Positions 44,863 to 53,791 of a stretch of 64,000 nt of DNA are shown piece after piece. The position numbers and the translations under genes are program-made. The stretch is taken from the NCBI RefSeq assembly GCF_003217095.1, contig NZ_QJSR01000005.1, positions 153,241 to 217,240 on the forward strand. Reading direction: 5' to 3'. How positions within the stretch are numbered: position 1 is the first letter of the stretch; each line of letters begins with the position of its first letter. A model generated the notes under the pieces. That model did no database searches and was not told the DNA's origin. It worked only from the letters and a program-made list of their open reading frames with translations. The DNA is from Rhizobium sp. PP-CC-3A-592 (GTDB lineage: Bacteria; Pseudomonadota; Alphaproteobacteria; Rhizobiales; Rhizobiaceae).

Positions 44863-45891
44863 ATGGCGCTACGCAGGGGTCGCCACCAGCGCACCGTGGA
44901 TTACTGGCCCGGCTTCGTCGATGCCCTGTCGACGTTGCTGCTCGCCATCATGTTTCTGCTCTCGGTCTTCGTCATGGCGCAGTTCCTGCTCAGCCGCGAA
45001 ATCAGCGGCAAGGACGAGGTGCTGACGCGGCTGAACAGCCAGATCAACGAGCTGACCCAGCTTCTGGCGCTGGAAAAGAGCGGCAAGCAGGATCTGGAGG
45101 ATTCGCTTGCCAATCTGCAGGCGTCGCTTCAGACATCGGAGGGCGAGCGCTCGCGGCTGCAATCGCTGCTCGATCAGGGCAGCGGCAGCACGGCTGCGGC
45201 CGACCAGCGCATCGGCGACCTTACCGGACGGCTGGAAGCCGAACAGCAGGCAAGCGGCCGGGCGATGAGCCAGATCGATCTCCTCAACCAGCAGATCGCC
45301 GCCCTGCGCAACCAGATCGCCGCCATCGAAAGTGCCCTTCAGGCCTCCGAGGCGCGCGACACGACATCGCAGACCAAGATCGCCGATCTCGGCCGTCGCC
45401 TGAACGTAGCGCTGGCCCAGCGCGTGCAGGAGCTCAACCGCTACCGGTCCGATTTCTTCGGCCGCCTGCGCGAAATCCTGTCGGACCGCGAGAACATCCG
45501 TATCGTCGGCGACCGCTTCGTCTTCCAGTCGGAAGTCCTCTTTCCCTCCGGCGGCAACGAGCTGAACCCGGCAGGGCAGGAGGAGATGGGCAAGCTCGCC
45601 ATGGCGCTGCTCGATCTCGCCAAGGAAATTCCGGCCGAGATCAACTGGGTGCTGCGGGTCGATGGCCACACGGACAACGTGCCGCTGTCGGGCGCCGGTC
45701 GCTACATCGACAACTGGGAACTTTCATCGGCCCGCGCCACGTCGGTTGTCAAATACCTCATCTCCAAGGGCGTCCCCCCCGGCCGCCTGGTCGCCGCCGG
45801 CTTCGGCGAGTTCCAGCCGATCGCCGAGGGCGACACCAAGGAAGCCCGCGACCAGAACCGTCGGATCGAGCTGAAGCTGACGGAGAAGTAG
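44863..45891 (+). CDS. MotB/OmpA-like peptidoglycan-binding protein with coiled coil
   Basis: A 342-residue inner-membrane protein. A single membrane helix near the N terminus (PGFVDALSTLLLAIMFLLSVFVM, about 18-40) carries an Asp that matches the proton-binding Asp of MotB. A long coiled coil (about 45-200) and a C-terminal OmpA-family peptidoglycan-binding domain follow, with VDGHTDNVPLSGAGRYIDNWELSSARA and AAGFGEFQPIAEGDTKEARDQNRRIE. It begins one base after the MotA-like stop, so the two are cotranslated and likely form an ion-powered stator bound to peptidoglycan. Long coiled coil and context differ from MotB and TolR. Confidence 0.9.
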   Translation: MALRRGRHQRTVDYWPGFVDALSTLLLAIMFLLSVFVMAQFLLSREISGKDEVLTRLNSQINELTQLLALEKSGKQDLEDSLANLQASLQTSEGERSRLQSLLDQGSGSTAAADQRIGDLTGRLEAEQQASGRAMSQIDLLNQQIAALRNQIAAIESALQASEARDTTSQTKIADLGRRLNVALAQRVQELNRYRSDFFGRLREILSDRENIRIVGDRFVFQSEVLFPSGGNELNPAGQEEMGKLAMALLDLAKEIPAEINWVLRVDGHTDNVPLSGAGRYIDNWELSSARATSVVKYLISKGVPPGRLVAAGFGEFQPIAEGDTKEARDQNRRIELKLTEK

Positions 45892-45930
45892 GGGGGAGCG
45901 GGGCACGGCGAATATTTCGGCCCGACAATA

Positions 45931-46073
45931 GCCCCTCACCCTAGCCCTCTCCCCGCGCGCGGGGCGAGGGGACGCGCCCTGTTCGACGTCCGATATGTGG
46001 CGGATGCGGTGCCTTAGGGTCGCTTCGCCCCGCGCGCGGGGAGAAGGTGGCGGCAGCCGGATGAGGGGCTGTG
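45931..46073. repeat. Rhizobia-type GC-rich palindromic repeat cluster
   Basis: Outer inverted blocks (CCCCTCACCCTAGCCCTCTC on the left; GGATGAGGGGCT on the right) surround GC palindromes such as CCCCGCGCGCGGGG and a core of about 60 bases. It lies between convergent genes and shares blocks with 23337-23489 and 49699-49888. Confidence 0.7.
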
Positions 46074-46093
46074 CCCCGGTTACAAACGCCCCA

Positions 46094-47095
46094 TCAATCC
46101 AACGTCACATTCGCGTCCTTCACCACCGGCGTCCACTTGTCGATCTCCGCCTTCACATGCGTCTTCAGTTCCTCCGGCGTCGATGCGACGATGGTGGCGC
46201 TAAAATCCTTCATGCGGGCGACGACATCGGGATCGGCCATGGCCTTCTTCGCTGCCGCATTGAGGCGGGCGATGACGGGTTCGGGCGTGCCGGCCGGGGC
46301 GAACAGTGCATTCCACGTATAGGTCTCGTAGCCTGGCACGGTCTCCGCGATCGTCGGCACGTCGGGGAAGGAGGCTGCGCGTTCGGCCGTGGTCACGCCG
46401 AGTGCCCGCAGGGTGCCGGCCTTGATGTGGCCGGAGGACGAGGGCAGGTTGTCGAACATGATCGGCACCTGATTGCCGATCACGTCGTTCAGCGCCGGGC
46501 CGGATCCCTTGTAGGGGATGTGCTGCATGCTGACGCCGGCCATCTTCTTGAAGAGTTCGCCCGACAGGTGCAGCGGCGTGCCGTTGCCGGAAGAGGCATA
46601 GGAATATTTCTCGGGATCGGCCTTTAGAAGCGCGATCAGCTCGGCCACGGTCTTTGCCGGCAGTTCCGGATTGACGACGAGGACGTTCGGCACCAGCACG
46701 AGAAGCGACACCGGCGCAAAGTCCGTCTCCGGGTCATAAGGTTTGGTCTTCAGGATCAGCGGGTTCAGCGCGTGCGTGGCGACGGTGCCCATGAGGATCG
46801 TGTAGCCGTCCGCATCGGCGCGGGCGACGTTGGTCGCGCCGAGATTGCCCCCGGCACCCGCGACGTTCTGGACGATGACCTGCTCGCCGAGATCGTCCGA
46901 CATCTTCTGCGCGACGATGCGCGCCACCACGTCCGTCGAGCCGCCGGCGGCAAAGGGCACGACCATGGTTACGGTGCGCTCCGGAAAGTCCTGCGCCTGC
47001 GCACTGCCCGTGGCCATTGCCAGCGGTAAGGCCAGCGGCAAGGCGAGGGCAAGGGCCGGCAGCGTTCCGGTCAAAAAGGATTTGAAGACAGACAT
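46094..47095 (-). CDS. Tripartite tricarboxylate transporter substrate-binding protein (TctC family)
   Basis: A 333-residue periplasmic binding protein of the TctC/Bug family. The signal peptide (ALALALPLALPLAMATGSAQA) ends before QDFPERTV. Family motifs: VTMVVPFAAGGSTDVVARIVAQ at the N terminus, GAGGNLGATNVARA and YKGSGPALNDVIGNQVPIMFDNLPSS. These proteins capture carboxylates for TctAB-type transporters. No TctA or TctB gene is near, so it is either an orphan or serves a remote transporter. An inverted repeat of unknown role separates it from the ABC exporter gene. Confidence 0.92.
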   Translation of the reverse strand: MSVFKSFLTGTLPALALALPLALPLAMATGSAQAQDFPERTVTMVVPFAAGGSTDVVARIVAQKMSDDLGEQVIVQNVAGAGGNLGATNVARADADGYTILMGTVATHALNPLILKTKPYDPETDFAPVSLLVLVPNVLVVNPELPAKTVAELIALLKADPEKYSYASSGNGTPLHLSGELFKKMAGVSMQHIPYKGSGPALNDVIGNQVPIMFDNLPSSSGHIKAGTLRALGVTTAERAASFPDVPTIAETVPGYETYTWNALFAPAGTPEPVIARLNAAAKKAMADPDVVARMKDFSATIVASTPEELKTHVKAEIDKWTPVVKDANVTLD

Positions 47096-47251
47096 CGCGT
47101 TCCTCCCGTCACTGTCTGAGATCTGGCCTCAGCGCAACCTCCGAAGCGCCAGCCGGGATGGAGAGTGACATCGGCGGGAGGTTAGAGACAACCGCCTCTT
47201 TGGTCGAAAGACGCTGCCTCGCCGCATTTTGCCGCGCGCGGGCTTCGTTCA

Positions 47252-47300
47252 TGGGTAACCTTCCACCCGCCCACGGATGAGATGGGTGGAAAGATACCCA
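47252..47300 (-). terminator. Long inverted repeat after the ABC exporter gene
   Basis: Two 17-base arms (TGGGTAACCTTCCACCC and GGGTGGAAAGATACCCA, two mismatches) with a 15-base loop lie 8 bp past the exporter stop on the minus strand. Confidence 0.6.
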
Positions 47301-47307
47301 ACTGGAC

Positions 47308-49146
47308 TTAAAGGTTGGCGACGTTGAGCGCTTGGGCGCCATGGTCGAACTGCAGCCGTGCGAGGCGCGCATAGAGCCCGCCCTGGCGCACCAGCGAGGC
47401 ATGGGTGCCGTCCTCGACGATGCGCCCCTGATCCATGACCAGGATGCGGTCGGCCTTCAGCACGGTCGCCAGCCGGTGGGCGATGACCAGCGTCGTGCGC
47501 GTGCGCATCAACCCGTCGAGCGCCGTCTGCACCAGCGTCTCGCTTTCGGCGTCGAGTGCGGATGTCGCCTCATCGAGCAGCAGCACCGGCGCATCCTTCA
47601 GGATGGCGCGGGCAATGGCGATGCGCTGGCGCTGACCGCCCGACAGGGTAATGCCGCGCTCGCCGACCGGCGTGTCGTAGGCGTCTGGCATGGCCCGAAT
47701 GAAGGTATCGGCCTGCGCGGCGATCGCCGCCGCTTCCACCGCTGCCCGCGTGGCACCGGGCGTGCCGAAGGCGATGTTTTCGTGGATGGTGGCCGCAAAG
47801 ATCGTCACGTCCTGCGGCACGATCGCCACCCGGCCGCGCAAGGCCTGCGGCGAGAGATCGCGGATGTCGATGCCGTCGAGACGGATCACCCCGCTGTCGG
47901 GATCATAAAAGCGCAGCAGCAGCGAGAAGAGCGTGCTTTTGCCGGCGCCGGAGGGACCGACGATCGCCACGGTCTGGCCCGGCTCCACCGCGAAACTCAA
48001 AGCTTTGAGGCTCTTTTCGAGCGGGCGCGTCGGGTAGGCGAAGTGGACGGTCTCGAACCCGACCCGGCCGATGGCGGGCTGCGGCAACACCTTGGCATGG
48101 GCAGGCTCGGTGATCGCAGGTTGTTCCTGCAGCAATTCGCTCAGCCGCTCGGCTGCACCGGCTGCCTGCGAAAGCTCGCCCCAGACTTCCGACAGGGCGC
48201 CAAGGCTACCGGCTGCAAAGACTGAATAGAGCAGGAACTGTCCGAGCGTGCCGGGCGAGATCGTGCCCGCCAGCACGTCCTGCGCGCCGAACCAGAGCAC
48301 GGCGACGACGCTGCCGAAGATCATGGTGATGGCGAAGGCGGTCAGCGCCGAGCGCGCGGTGATTGCGCCGCGCGCAGCCCTGTAGGCGTCCTCCACCGTG
48401 CTGCCGTAGCGTGCCATGGCCGTCGCCTCGCCATTGAAGGCCTGCACGGTGCGGATCGCGCCGATCGCCTCGCTCGCATAGGCGGACGCGCCCGCCAGCC
48501 TGTCCTGCGCCTCGCGCGAGCGGCGGCGGACGTTGCGGCCGAAGGCGACCAGCGGAAAAACGATGACCGGTATCGCCATCAGCACGAGGCTCGACAGTTT
48601 CGGGCTGGTATAGACCATCATGGCGATGGCCCCGAGGCAGAGGATAATGTTGCGCAGCGCGACGGAGGCCGTCGCGCCGACCGCCGATTTGATCTGCGTC
48701 GTATCCGCCGTCAGCCGCGAAACGATCTCGCCGGACTGGTTGACGTCGAAGAAGGCGGGCGACAGCCGGGTGATATGGTCGAACACCTCGCGCCGTATAT
48801 CCGCCACCACCCGCTCGCCCAGCGTGATGACGAAGAAGTAACGCCCGGCGCTCGCCAGCGCCAGCACGATGGCCAGCACCATCAGCATGGCGAAATAGGT
48901 GTTGATGAAGGCGCTGTCGGAATTGGAAAAGCCGTGGTCGATCATGCGGCGCACCGCCAGCGGCAGCGTCAGCGTGGTCAGCGCCGCGGCCACGAGACAG
49001 ACGGCGGCCCCGGCCATCAGGCCGCGATAGCGTTTCACATAGGGAAGAAGCCCGGCCAGCGGCCGGACCTTTCGCGTGGCCCCTGCCGCCTTGTCGTTGT
49101 CGATCGCCACACTGTCCTCCAGTCGCCCAGCGTCTGGACGAAACAT
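47308..49146 (-). CDS. ABC transporter, fused permease and ATP-binding domains (exporter)
   Basis: A 612-residue half-size exporter of the MsbA-like type. Six membrane segments span about residues 30-330 (GLMAGAAVCLVAAALTTL, FINTYFAMLMVLAIVLALA and so on). The nucleotide-binding domain (about 375-605) has Walker A VGPSGAGKSTLF, signature LSGGQRQRIAIARAIL, Walker B PVLLLDEATSALD and a switch His in VIAHRLATV. It works as a homodimer or heterodimer; cargo cannot be deduced, though lipid-linked molecules are common. ATG 49146 (MFRPDAGR) was chosen; ATG 49158 and a longer start at 49245 are possible. Confidence 0.93.
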   Translation of the reverse strand: MFRPDAGRLEDSVAIDNDKAAGATRKVRPLAGLLPYVKRYRGLMAGAAVCLVAAALTTLTLPLAVRRMIDHGFSNSDSAFINTYFAMLMVLAIVLALASAGRYFFVITLGERVVADIRREVFDHITRLSPAFFDVNQSGEIVSRLTADTTQIKSAVGATASVALRNIILCLGAIAMMVYTSPKLSSLVLMAIPVIVFPLVAFGRNVRRRSREAQDRLAGASAYASEAIGAIRTVQAFNGEATAMARYGSTVEDAYRAARGAITARSALTAFAITMIFGSVVAVLWFGAQDVLAGTISPGTLGQFLLYSVFAAGSLGALSEVWGELSQAAGAAERLSELLQEQPAITEPAHAKVLPQPAIGRVGFETVHFAYPTRPLEKSLKALSFAVEPGQTVAIVGPSGAGKSTLFSLLLRFYDPDSGVIRLDGIDIRDLSPQALRGRVAIVPQDVTIFAATIHENIAFGTPGATRAAVEAAAIAAQADTFIRAMPDAYDTPVGERGITLSGGQRQRIAIARAILKDAPVLLLDEATSALDAESETLVQTALDGLMRTRTTLVIAHRLATVLKADRILVMDQGRIVEDGTHASLVRQGGLYARLARLQFDHGAQALNVANL

Positions 49147-49356
49147 TTCACGCGTCATGCGGCCGGATCGTCGAGATCCGGCTTTGCTGACAGGCCTTGC
49201 TATGGCCCTTGTTATCTCTTGGGCCTTCATGTATAGGCACCGCATCCAATTGAAAAGACGTTGGCCGAAATGCGGTCTGCGGCTTCATTATCGTGTTCGG
49301 TCCCGCAGCCGCAAGTGGTTGCGACAAATGGACCCGGGAACTGCAGGAAGAGTGTT

Positions 49357-49578
49357 ATGAAGGCTGATATCCATCCCGCTTACCACATGATCAAGGTGGT
49401 CATGACCAACGGCACCGAGTACGAGACCCGCTCGACCTGGGGCTCCGAAGGTCAGACCATGAACCTTGAAATCGACCCCCATTCGCACCCGGCCTGGACC
49501 GGCGGCAACCAGCAGCTCATGGACCGCGGCGGCCGCGTTTCCAAGTTCAAGAAGCGCTTCGAAGGCCTCGGCCTCTAA
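49357..49578 (+). CDS. rpmE: 50S ribosomal protein L31
   Basis: A 73-residue ribosomal protein beginning [19 protein letters not shown], with the family segment [29 protein letters not shown]. It lacks the CXXC zinc motif, so it is the C-minus type. ATG 49357 follows GGAAGAG; upstream in-frame residues to 49261 lack family character. A clear terminator follows. It is divergent from the ABC exporter. Confidence 0.97.
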   Translation: MKADIHPAYHMIKVVMTNGTEYETRSTWGSEGQTMNLEIDPHSHPAWTGGNQQLMDRGGRVSKFKKRFEGLGL

Positions 49579-49632
49579 GATCCGCCTTGGGCGGCGCGCC
49601 GTTTCGGCGCTCTGGATGCAGTGATTTATTGG

Positions 49633-49658
49633 AAAAGCCCGGTTCGCCGGGCTTTTTT
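49633..49658 (+). terminator. Terminator of rpmE
   Basis: AAAAGCCCGG-TTCG-CCGGGCTTTTTT, a tetraloop hairpin with a T-tract, 54 bp after the stop. Confidence 0.92.
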
Positions 49659-49698
49659 GCGTTTGTCGGGGTGATTTAAAGAGAGGCCTCTGGGTGCG

Positions 49699-49888
49699 TC
49701 AGCCCCTCATCCGCCTGCCGGCACCTTCTCCCCGCGCACGGGGCGAAGGGACGTCGGGCGCCGGTGCGGCGTTACATAGACACTTCTTTCTCGCAAACTC
49801 TGCCGATTATGAGACCGAGAAGCCCACCGCGCAGTCCCTTCTCCCTGCCTGCGGGGAGAAGGTGGCGGCAGCCGGATGAGGGGCTGCC
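49699..49888. repeat. Rhizobia-type GC-rich repeat with about 35-bp terminal inverted repeats
   Basis: The left end (AGCCCCTCATCCGCCTGCCG then CACCTTCTCCCC) and the right end (GGGGAGAAGGTGGCGGCAGC then CGGATGAGGGGCT) are inverted copies flanking about 120 bp. Its blocks recur at 23337-23489 and 45931-46073. Confidence 0.75.
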
Positions 49889-49950
49889 CCAACCATTATC
49901 GGTGCGGGCATGCCGAAGAAACGCGACATTACCCGATCACCCAAACACGA

Positions 49951-49972
49951 AAAAGCCCGGCATGCCGGGCTC
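49951..49972 (-). terminator. Terminator of the DUF1465 gene
   Basis: AGCCCGGCATGCCGGGCT is a perfect stem; on the minus strand it is followed by TTTTT. It is 30 bp past the stop. Confidence 0.88.
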
Positions 49973-50001
49973 GTTTCTTCCGATAGTGACCAACTGGAAC
50001 C

Positions 50002-50520
50002 TCAGTTCGCACCAAACGCCGTCTGAAGCAGGTTCAACTGGGCCTTCACGCCGTTCTGGTTGTCGGGCACGAAGCTGCCAGCCTCCTGGGGGCGGTAGAT
50101 TTCGCGGTCGAGCAGGGCGACGCGGTTCTGGAGGCGGAGCGAGCGGTCGATGAGGTCGCGGAAGCCTTCGGGAAGGTCGGACCAGCCCGGAGCCGTGCGA
50201 TCGACGTTGAAGCTGTCGAGGCGAACCTTGTTCTTTTCAGAAAGCACCTGGTCGCGGGTCATCTCGCCATTGTTCACGGCGCGCTGGAGCAAAAGCCAGG
50301 AGGCCATCTGCATCAGGCGGGTGGTCAGGCGCATGGATTCCGCCGCATAGAGAACCGATGCCATGCGCGGCAGAACCTTGGAGGCTGCGCGGCCGTGGCC
50401 ATCGAGATAGCTCGCCGTTTCCTCGACCAACCCCATGCCCTCAGCGTAGAGCGCCTTGAACTGTGCCGATGCTGCGGCGTGGCCTGCAAAACTGACGGTG
50501 TTCAATCCGCGTTCGGACAT
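50002..50520 (-). CDS. DUF1465 family protein
   Basis: A 172-residue, mostly helical cytoplasmic protein of the DUF1465 family of alphaproteobacteria. The family core FKALYAEGMGLVEETASYLDGHGRAASK and LSRMA-like YAAESMRLTTRLMQMASWLLLQRAV are visible. No function is known; family members are conserved in Rhizobiales and tend to be single-copy. ATG 50520 gives the usual N terminus (MSERGLNTVSFAGHAAAS). It stands alone on the minus strand, with its own terminator. Confidence 0.85.
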   Translation of the reverse strand: MSERGLNTVSFAGHAAASAQFKALYAEGMGLVEETASYLDGHGRAASKVLPRMASVLYAAESMRLTTRLMQMASWLLLQRAVNNGEMTRDQVLSEKNKVRLDSFNVDRTAPGWSDLPEGFRDLIDRSLRLQNRVALLDREIYRPQEAGSFVPDNQNGVKAQLNLLQTAFGAN

Positions 50521-50947
50521 GTTTCATTCCCTGGTTAGACGTATTCACTCGGTCAGGTAACGGGCGGGTCGATAAAAAGTTTCTAACGCCGCTCTTCTCA
50601 ACACGAAGAATGGTCTCATAGCGCATTTCGCGCAAGTATATTCTTAAGAAAGGGTTAACATCCACACCTTGATGAAGACGTCTGGCCCACGGCGCAACGA
50701 AGGCAAAAAAAAGAGCCGCAAAAGCGGCTCTCAAGGTAAAACAGGGAGAAAATCAGACCATTCGCCGAAGTGAAATGTCTGAGTCCAGAGCGAACTGGAT
50801 GTCATGATGTATAAACCGGAATGCTTAACAGACGGTTAAAAGTGTATTGTTCCGGTCTCGATCCGCAACATTTTTCATAAACTTATTGTTTCGTTCATCT
50901 TTCGATACAGCGGGCGGCATCGCGATTCGTCTGCTCTTCTCCGTCCC
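50521..50947. other. 427-bp intergenic region with one terminator
   Basis: No gene is seen. It holds the promoter region of DUF1465 and a terminator hairpin at 50704-50732. The AT-rich stretch around 50820-50900 precedes the end of the MFS gene. Confidence 0.6.
50704..50732 (-). terminator. Terminator downstream of the MFS gene
   Basis: On the minus strand AGAGCCGC-TTTT-GCGGCTCT is followed by eight T. It lies about 215 bp past the MFS stop. Confidence 0.85.
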
Positions 50948-52279
50948 CTACGGATTGGGCTTTATGTCCTCCCGATCCACGGTCTCCGTTGCACCATCCC
51001 GTTCTCCGGCCTCTCCCGGTGACGGATCGACGATCGTCGCCTGCGTGGCGCGCGGGGACATCTGCAGACTTTCGGGCGTCGCCATCAGCGGTCCGTTCGA
51101 TATGGTGGCGGGATAGGGGTCGCGTTGCGAGACGGGAACGGCCGCCCGGCGGCGGCTGCGGAAGAGGGCATAGGCGAAGACGATCATGTGGGCGCAGGCG
51201 GTGATCATGAACAGCGCGTAGGGGCCCATCATCGTCATCACGGGGCCGCCGACGGTCGGGCCGATGATCGTGCCGATGCCGTAGAGCAGCAGCAGGCCGC
51301 CGGAGACTTTCACGAAGTCCTCCGGTGCTGCGAAGTCGTTCGCGTGGGACACCGCGATCGGGTAGAGCGCGTTCGACATGGCGCCGTAGAGGCCGACCAT
51401 GATGAGCAGCGACCCCTTGCCCGCCGGCTCGAACAGGAAGATCAGCAGCCCCGCCAGCGCGGCGACGGCGGAAATGCCGGCCAGCACGTAGCGTCGGTCC
51501 ATCCGGTCGGAGAGCCGGCCGGCCGGAAACTGCATGATGGCGCCGAGGAAAATGACGGTGCTGACCATAACGGCGACATCCGCATCCGGCAGACCGGCCT
51601 GACGCCCGAAGACGGCGGCGAGCGTGCCATAGGCGCCATTGGCGATGCCGACCATGAGAATGCCGAGGAACGACACGGGAGAATTGCGATAGAGGCCGGC
51701 CAGATCGAGGCGGACCTGTTTCAACGGCTGAGGGGAAACCGCCGTCGACATCAGGGTCGGCAGCATGGCGACGCAATAGACGATGCCGCAGACCATGAAG
51801 AGCACGGCCGTGTTGGTGTCGCCGAAGGGCACGATCATCTGGCCCGCGACCACGCCGAAGAGGGTGATGGCGATGTAAAGCGAGAAGATCGCGCCGCGGC
51901 TCTCGTTGGTGGCACGCTCGTTCAGCCAGCTCTCGATGATCATCGACGTGCCCGCGGTGCAGAAGCCGGTGAAGGCCCGTAGGACCACCCACCAGATCGG
52001 ATCGACATGGATGCCGGTCATCAACGCGACGATGGCGAGGATGGCCGCAAAGATGCTGAAGGCCCTGATATGGCCCGCACGTCGCACGATGGCGGGCGCC
52101 GTCAGGCAGCCAAGCACGAAGCCGCTCGCCCACGAGGTGCCGAGCAGGCCGAGCAGCGTGGCCGAATAGCCCTCCGTGGTGCCGCGCATCGGCAGGAGCA
52201 GGCTGTGAAGGCCGTTTCCGAGAAACAGGAATAGGGTTCCAAGGAGAAGGGCCGCGACGGGGAGGAGATTTCTGGTCAT
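50948..52279 (-). CDS. Major facilitator superfamily transporter
   Basis: A 443-residue inner-membrane carrier with about 12 hydrophobic segments, for example LLPVAALLLGTLFLFLGNGLHSLLLP and FLGILMVGIANGAYGTLAAVFG. The cytoplasmic loop motif GRLSDRMDRRYV is the MFS loop signature (GxLaDrxGrr). Its overall pattern fits the group of sugar or drug exporters related to YcaD. The last 50 residues are hydrophilic. No regulator or substrate clue is adjacent. ATG 52279 starts directly before the first membrane segment. Confidence 0.9.
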   Translation of the reverse strand: MTRNLLPVAALLLGTLFLFLGNGLHSLLLPMRGTTEGYSATLLGLLGTSWASGFVLGCLTAPAIVRRAGHIRAFSIFAAILAIVALMTGIHVDPIWWVVLRAFTGFCTAGTSMIIESWLNERATNESRGAIFSLYIAITLFGVVAGQMIVPFGDTNTAVLFMVCGIVYCVAMLPTLMSTAVSPQPLKQVRLDLAGLYRNSPVSFLGILMVGIANGAYGTLAAVFGRQAGLPDADVAVMVSTVIFLGAIMQFPAGRLSDRMDRRYVLAGISAVAALAGLLIFLFEPAGKGSLLIMVGLYGAMSNALYPIAVSHANDFAAPEDFVKVSGGLLLLYGIGTIIGPTVGGPVMTMMGPYALFMITACAHMIVFAYALFRSRRRAAVPVSQRDPYPATISNGPLMATPESLQMSPRATQATIVDPSPGEAGERDGATETVDREDIKPNP

Positions 52280-52465
52280 GAGACTTCGCTTGTTCCGGAC
52301 GTGCCGGCGAACCTACTGCAAATTTCCCGAAACCGGAATCGGTTTGAGCATCAATCTCTTCCAATGTTCCAGACGGCGGCGGCATCGCCATCCGCGACAG
52401 GTTCCGGCGGCGACCGGACGGAAAGCGCGTCGCATGCCGGCCACAATTGTTCTATGGTCGCGACA

Positions 52466-52621
52466 ATGTCCAAAGCGCTCTCCCTCCTGCTTCTCGCCCT
52501 GATGACGGTCCAACTGGTGAAGCCTCTGGGCTGGCCGGGGCTTCGCTATCGCCGGGATTTCTGGAAGATCGCGGTGGCGGCCATCGCCGTGATGATGCTG
52601 ACGGTGCTGATCCGGCCGTAG
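52466..52621 (+). CDS. Small membrane protein, 51 residues
   Basis: A short protein with two hydrophobic helices: MSKALSLLLLALMTVQLVKP and KIAVAAIAVMMLTVLIRP, separated by a basic linker GLRYRRDFW. It resembles a conserved rhizobial small inner-membrane protein, but I cannot name a function. ATG 52466 is used; an ATG 12 bp upstream is also in frame. It is convergent with phzF, their stops being about 20 bp apart. Confidence 0.7.
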   Translation: MSKALSLLLLALMTVQLVKPLGWPGLRYRRDFWKIAVAAIAVMMLTVLIRP

Positions 52622-52640
52622 GACGTTCCGGGATCGCGCG

Positions 52641-53561
52641 TCAGACCGTGAGGGTGCCGCGCATGACCTCCACGCAATCGCCGATGACCCGCACGCTGGC
52701 AGGTTTGCCGTCCGACATCGCGACGCGCAGGCAGATGTGGCTGGCGCGGCCCATTTCCACGCCCTGGTCGATCGTCAGGTCCACCGTTTCGGGCGCCGAG
52801 GGCACCTTGGTGGCGAGATAGGCGGCGAGGGCTGCCGAGGCGCTGCCGGTGGCGGGGTCTTCCGCGATGTTGTCGAGCGGCGCGAACATGCGGGCGCGCA
52901 GCGAGAGCGGATCTTCGCCGGAGCGGACATAGAGGAAGACCGACAGGCGACCATCGATCGGGTCGAGGCCGGCCTCGGCCGCCGAGAACAGGCTCGTGTC
53001 CGGGTGCGCTGTGGCGAGTGTTTCGAGATTGGGCAGCTCGGCGACGAGGAAGGGGAGGGCGACCGAGAGGAACAACGGGGCGTGGTTGCCTGTGGCGATC
53101 TTTGCCGGCGCAAGGCCGATCATGGGGCCGAGCGTGTCCACGGGCAGGCCGTCTGCGACGGTCAGCATCTGCGGTGCCTGAATGCTGGCACCGGTGGCAG
53201 CACCGCTGGCGTCGCGCTCCACGGTCACCTCGACGATGCCCGCCTTCTCCTCGAAGCGCAGCCGGTCGCCGACCGGCTTGCCGAAGACATGGCCGGCGCG
53301 GGCGAGCGCGAAGGCGGTGCCGACATTGGGATGGCCGGCGAAGGGCAGTTCCATGGTCGGCGTGAAGATCCGCACCTCTGCCGTATTGTCCTGGTTTGCC
53401 GGCGGCAGCACGAAGGTGATCTCGGAGTAATTGAACTCGCGCGCGATCGCCTGCATCGTCTCGCCATCGAGCCCCCGCGCATCGGCAATCACGGCCAGCG
53501 GATTGCCGCGGAAGCGCTCTTTCGTGAAGACATCGAGGGTGACGTAGTCGAACTGGGACAT
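52641..53561 (-). CDS. PhzF family isomerase/epimerase-like protein
   Basis: A 306-residue protein of the PhzF family, related in fold to diaminopimelate epimerase. Family motifs: VTLDVFTKERFRGNPLAVI at the start, the catalytic Glu in FNYSEITFVLPP, TMELPFAGHPNVGTAF and DPATGSASAALAAYLA. These proteins isomerise small amino- or hydroxy-acid substrates; a phenazine role is excluded by the lack of other phz genes. ATG 53561 (MSQFDYVTLD) fits the family; Met codons upstream are less likely. It lies downstream of the fba terminator. Confidence 0.92.
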   Translation of the reverse strand: MSQFDYVTLDVFTKERFRGNPLAVIADARGLDGETMQAIAREFNYSEITFVLPPANQDNTAEVRIFTPTMELPFAGHPNVGTAFALARAGHVFGKPVGDRLRFEEKAGIVEVTVERDASGAATGASIQAPQMLTVADGLPVDTLGPMIGLAPAKIATGNHAPLFLSVALPFLVAELPNLETLATAHPDTSLFSAAEAGLDPIDGRLSVFLYVRSGEDPLSLRARMFAPLDNIAEDPATGSASAALAAYLATKVPSAPETVDLTIDQGVEMGRASHICLRVAMSDGKPASVRVIGDCVEVMRGTLTV

Positions 53562-53691
53562 AGCGAACGGGCTCCGGTGATGATGCGTCAAGAGCTATCC
53601 CGGATGCCGGCAGGTGCGAAACGGCAGACTTGTGACCATGACAATTTCGACGCGCTGCTGCTTGAGCGACGCTTCGGTCCTGCAAACGGCA

Positions 53692-53723
53692 CAAAAAAAC
53701 CCGGCCGCACGAGGCGGCCAGGT
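53692..53723 (-). terminator. Terminator of fba
   Basis: On the minus strand a GGCCGC/GCGGCC stem with a 5-base loop is followed by GGG and seven T, about 70 bp past the fba stop. Confidence 0.88.
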
Positions 53724-53791
53724 CTCCTCCCTCCCAGAAGGTGTGCAAGGCATCCTGTCGGACGCCCTGAATGTGGTGTGCGAAAGGGCGA

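Noticed and set aside
46094..47095. A complete TctABC transporter operon
   Set aside because: Only the binding protein is present; the neighbours are an ABC exporter and repeats.
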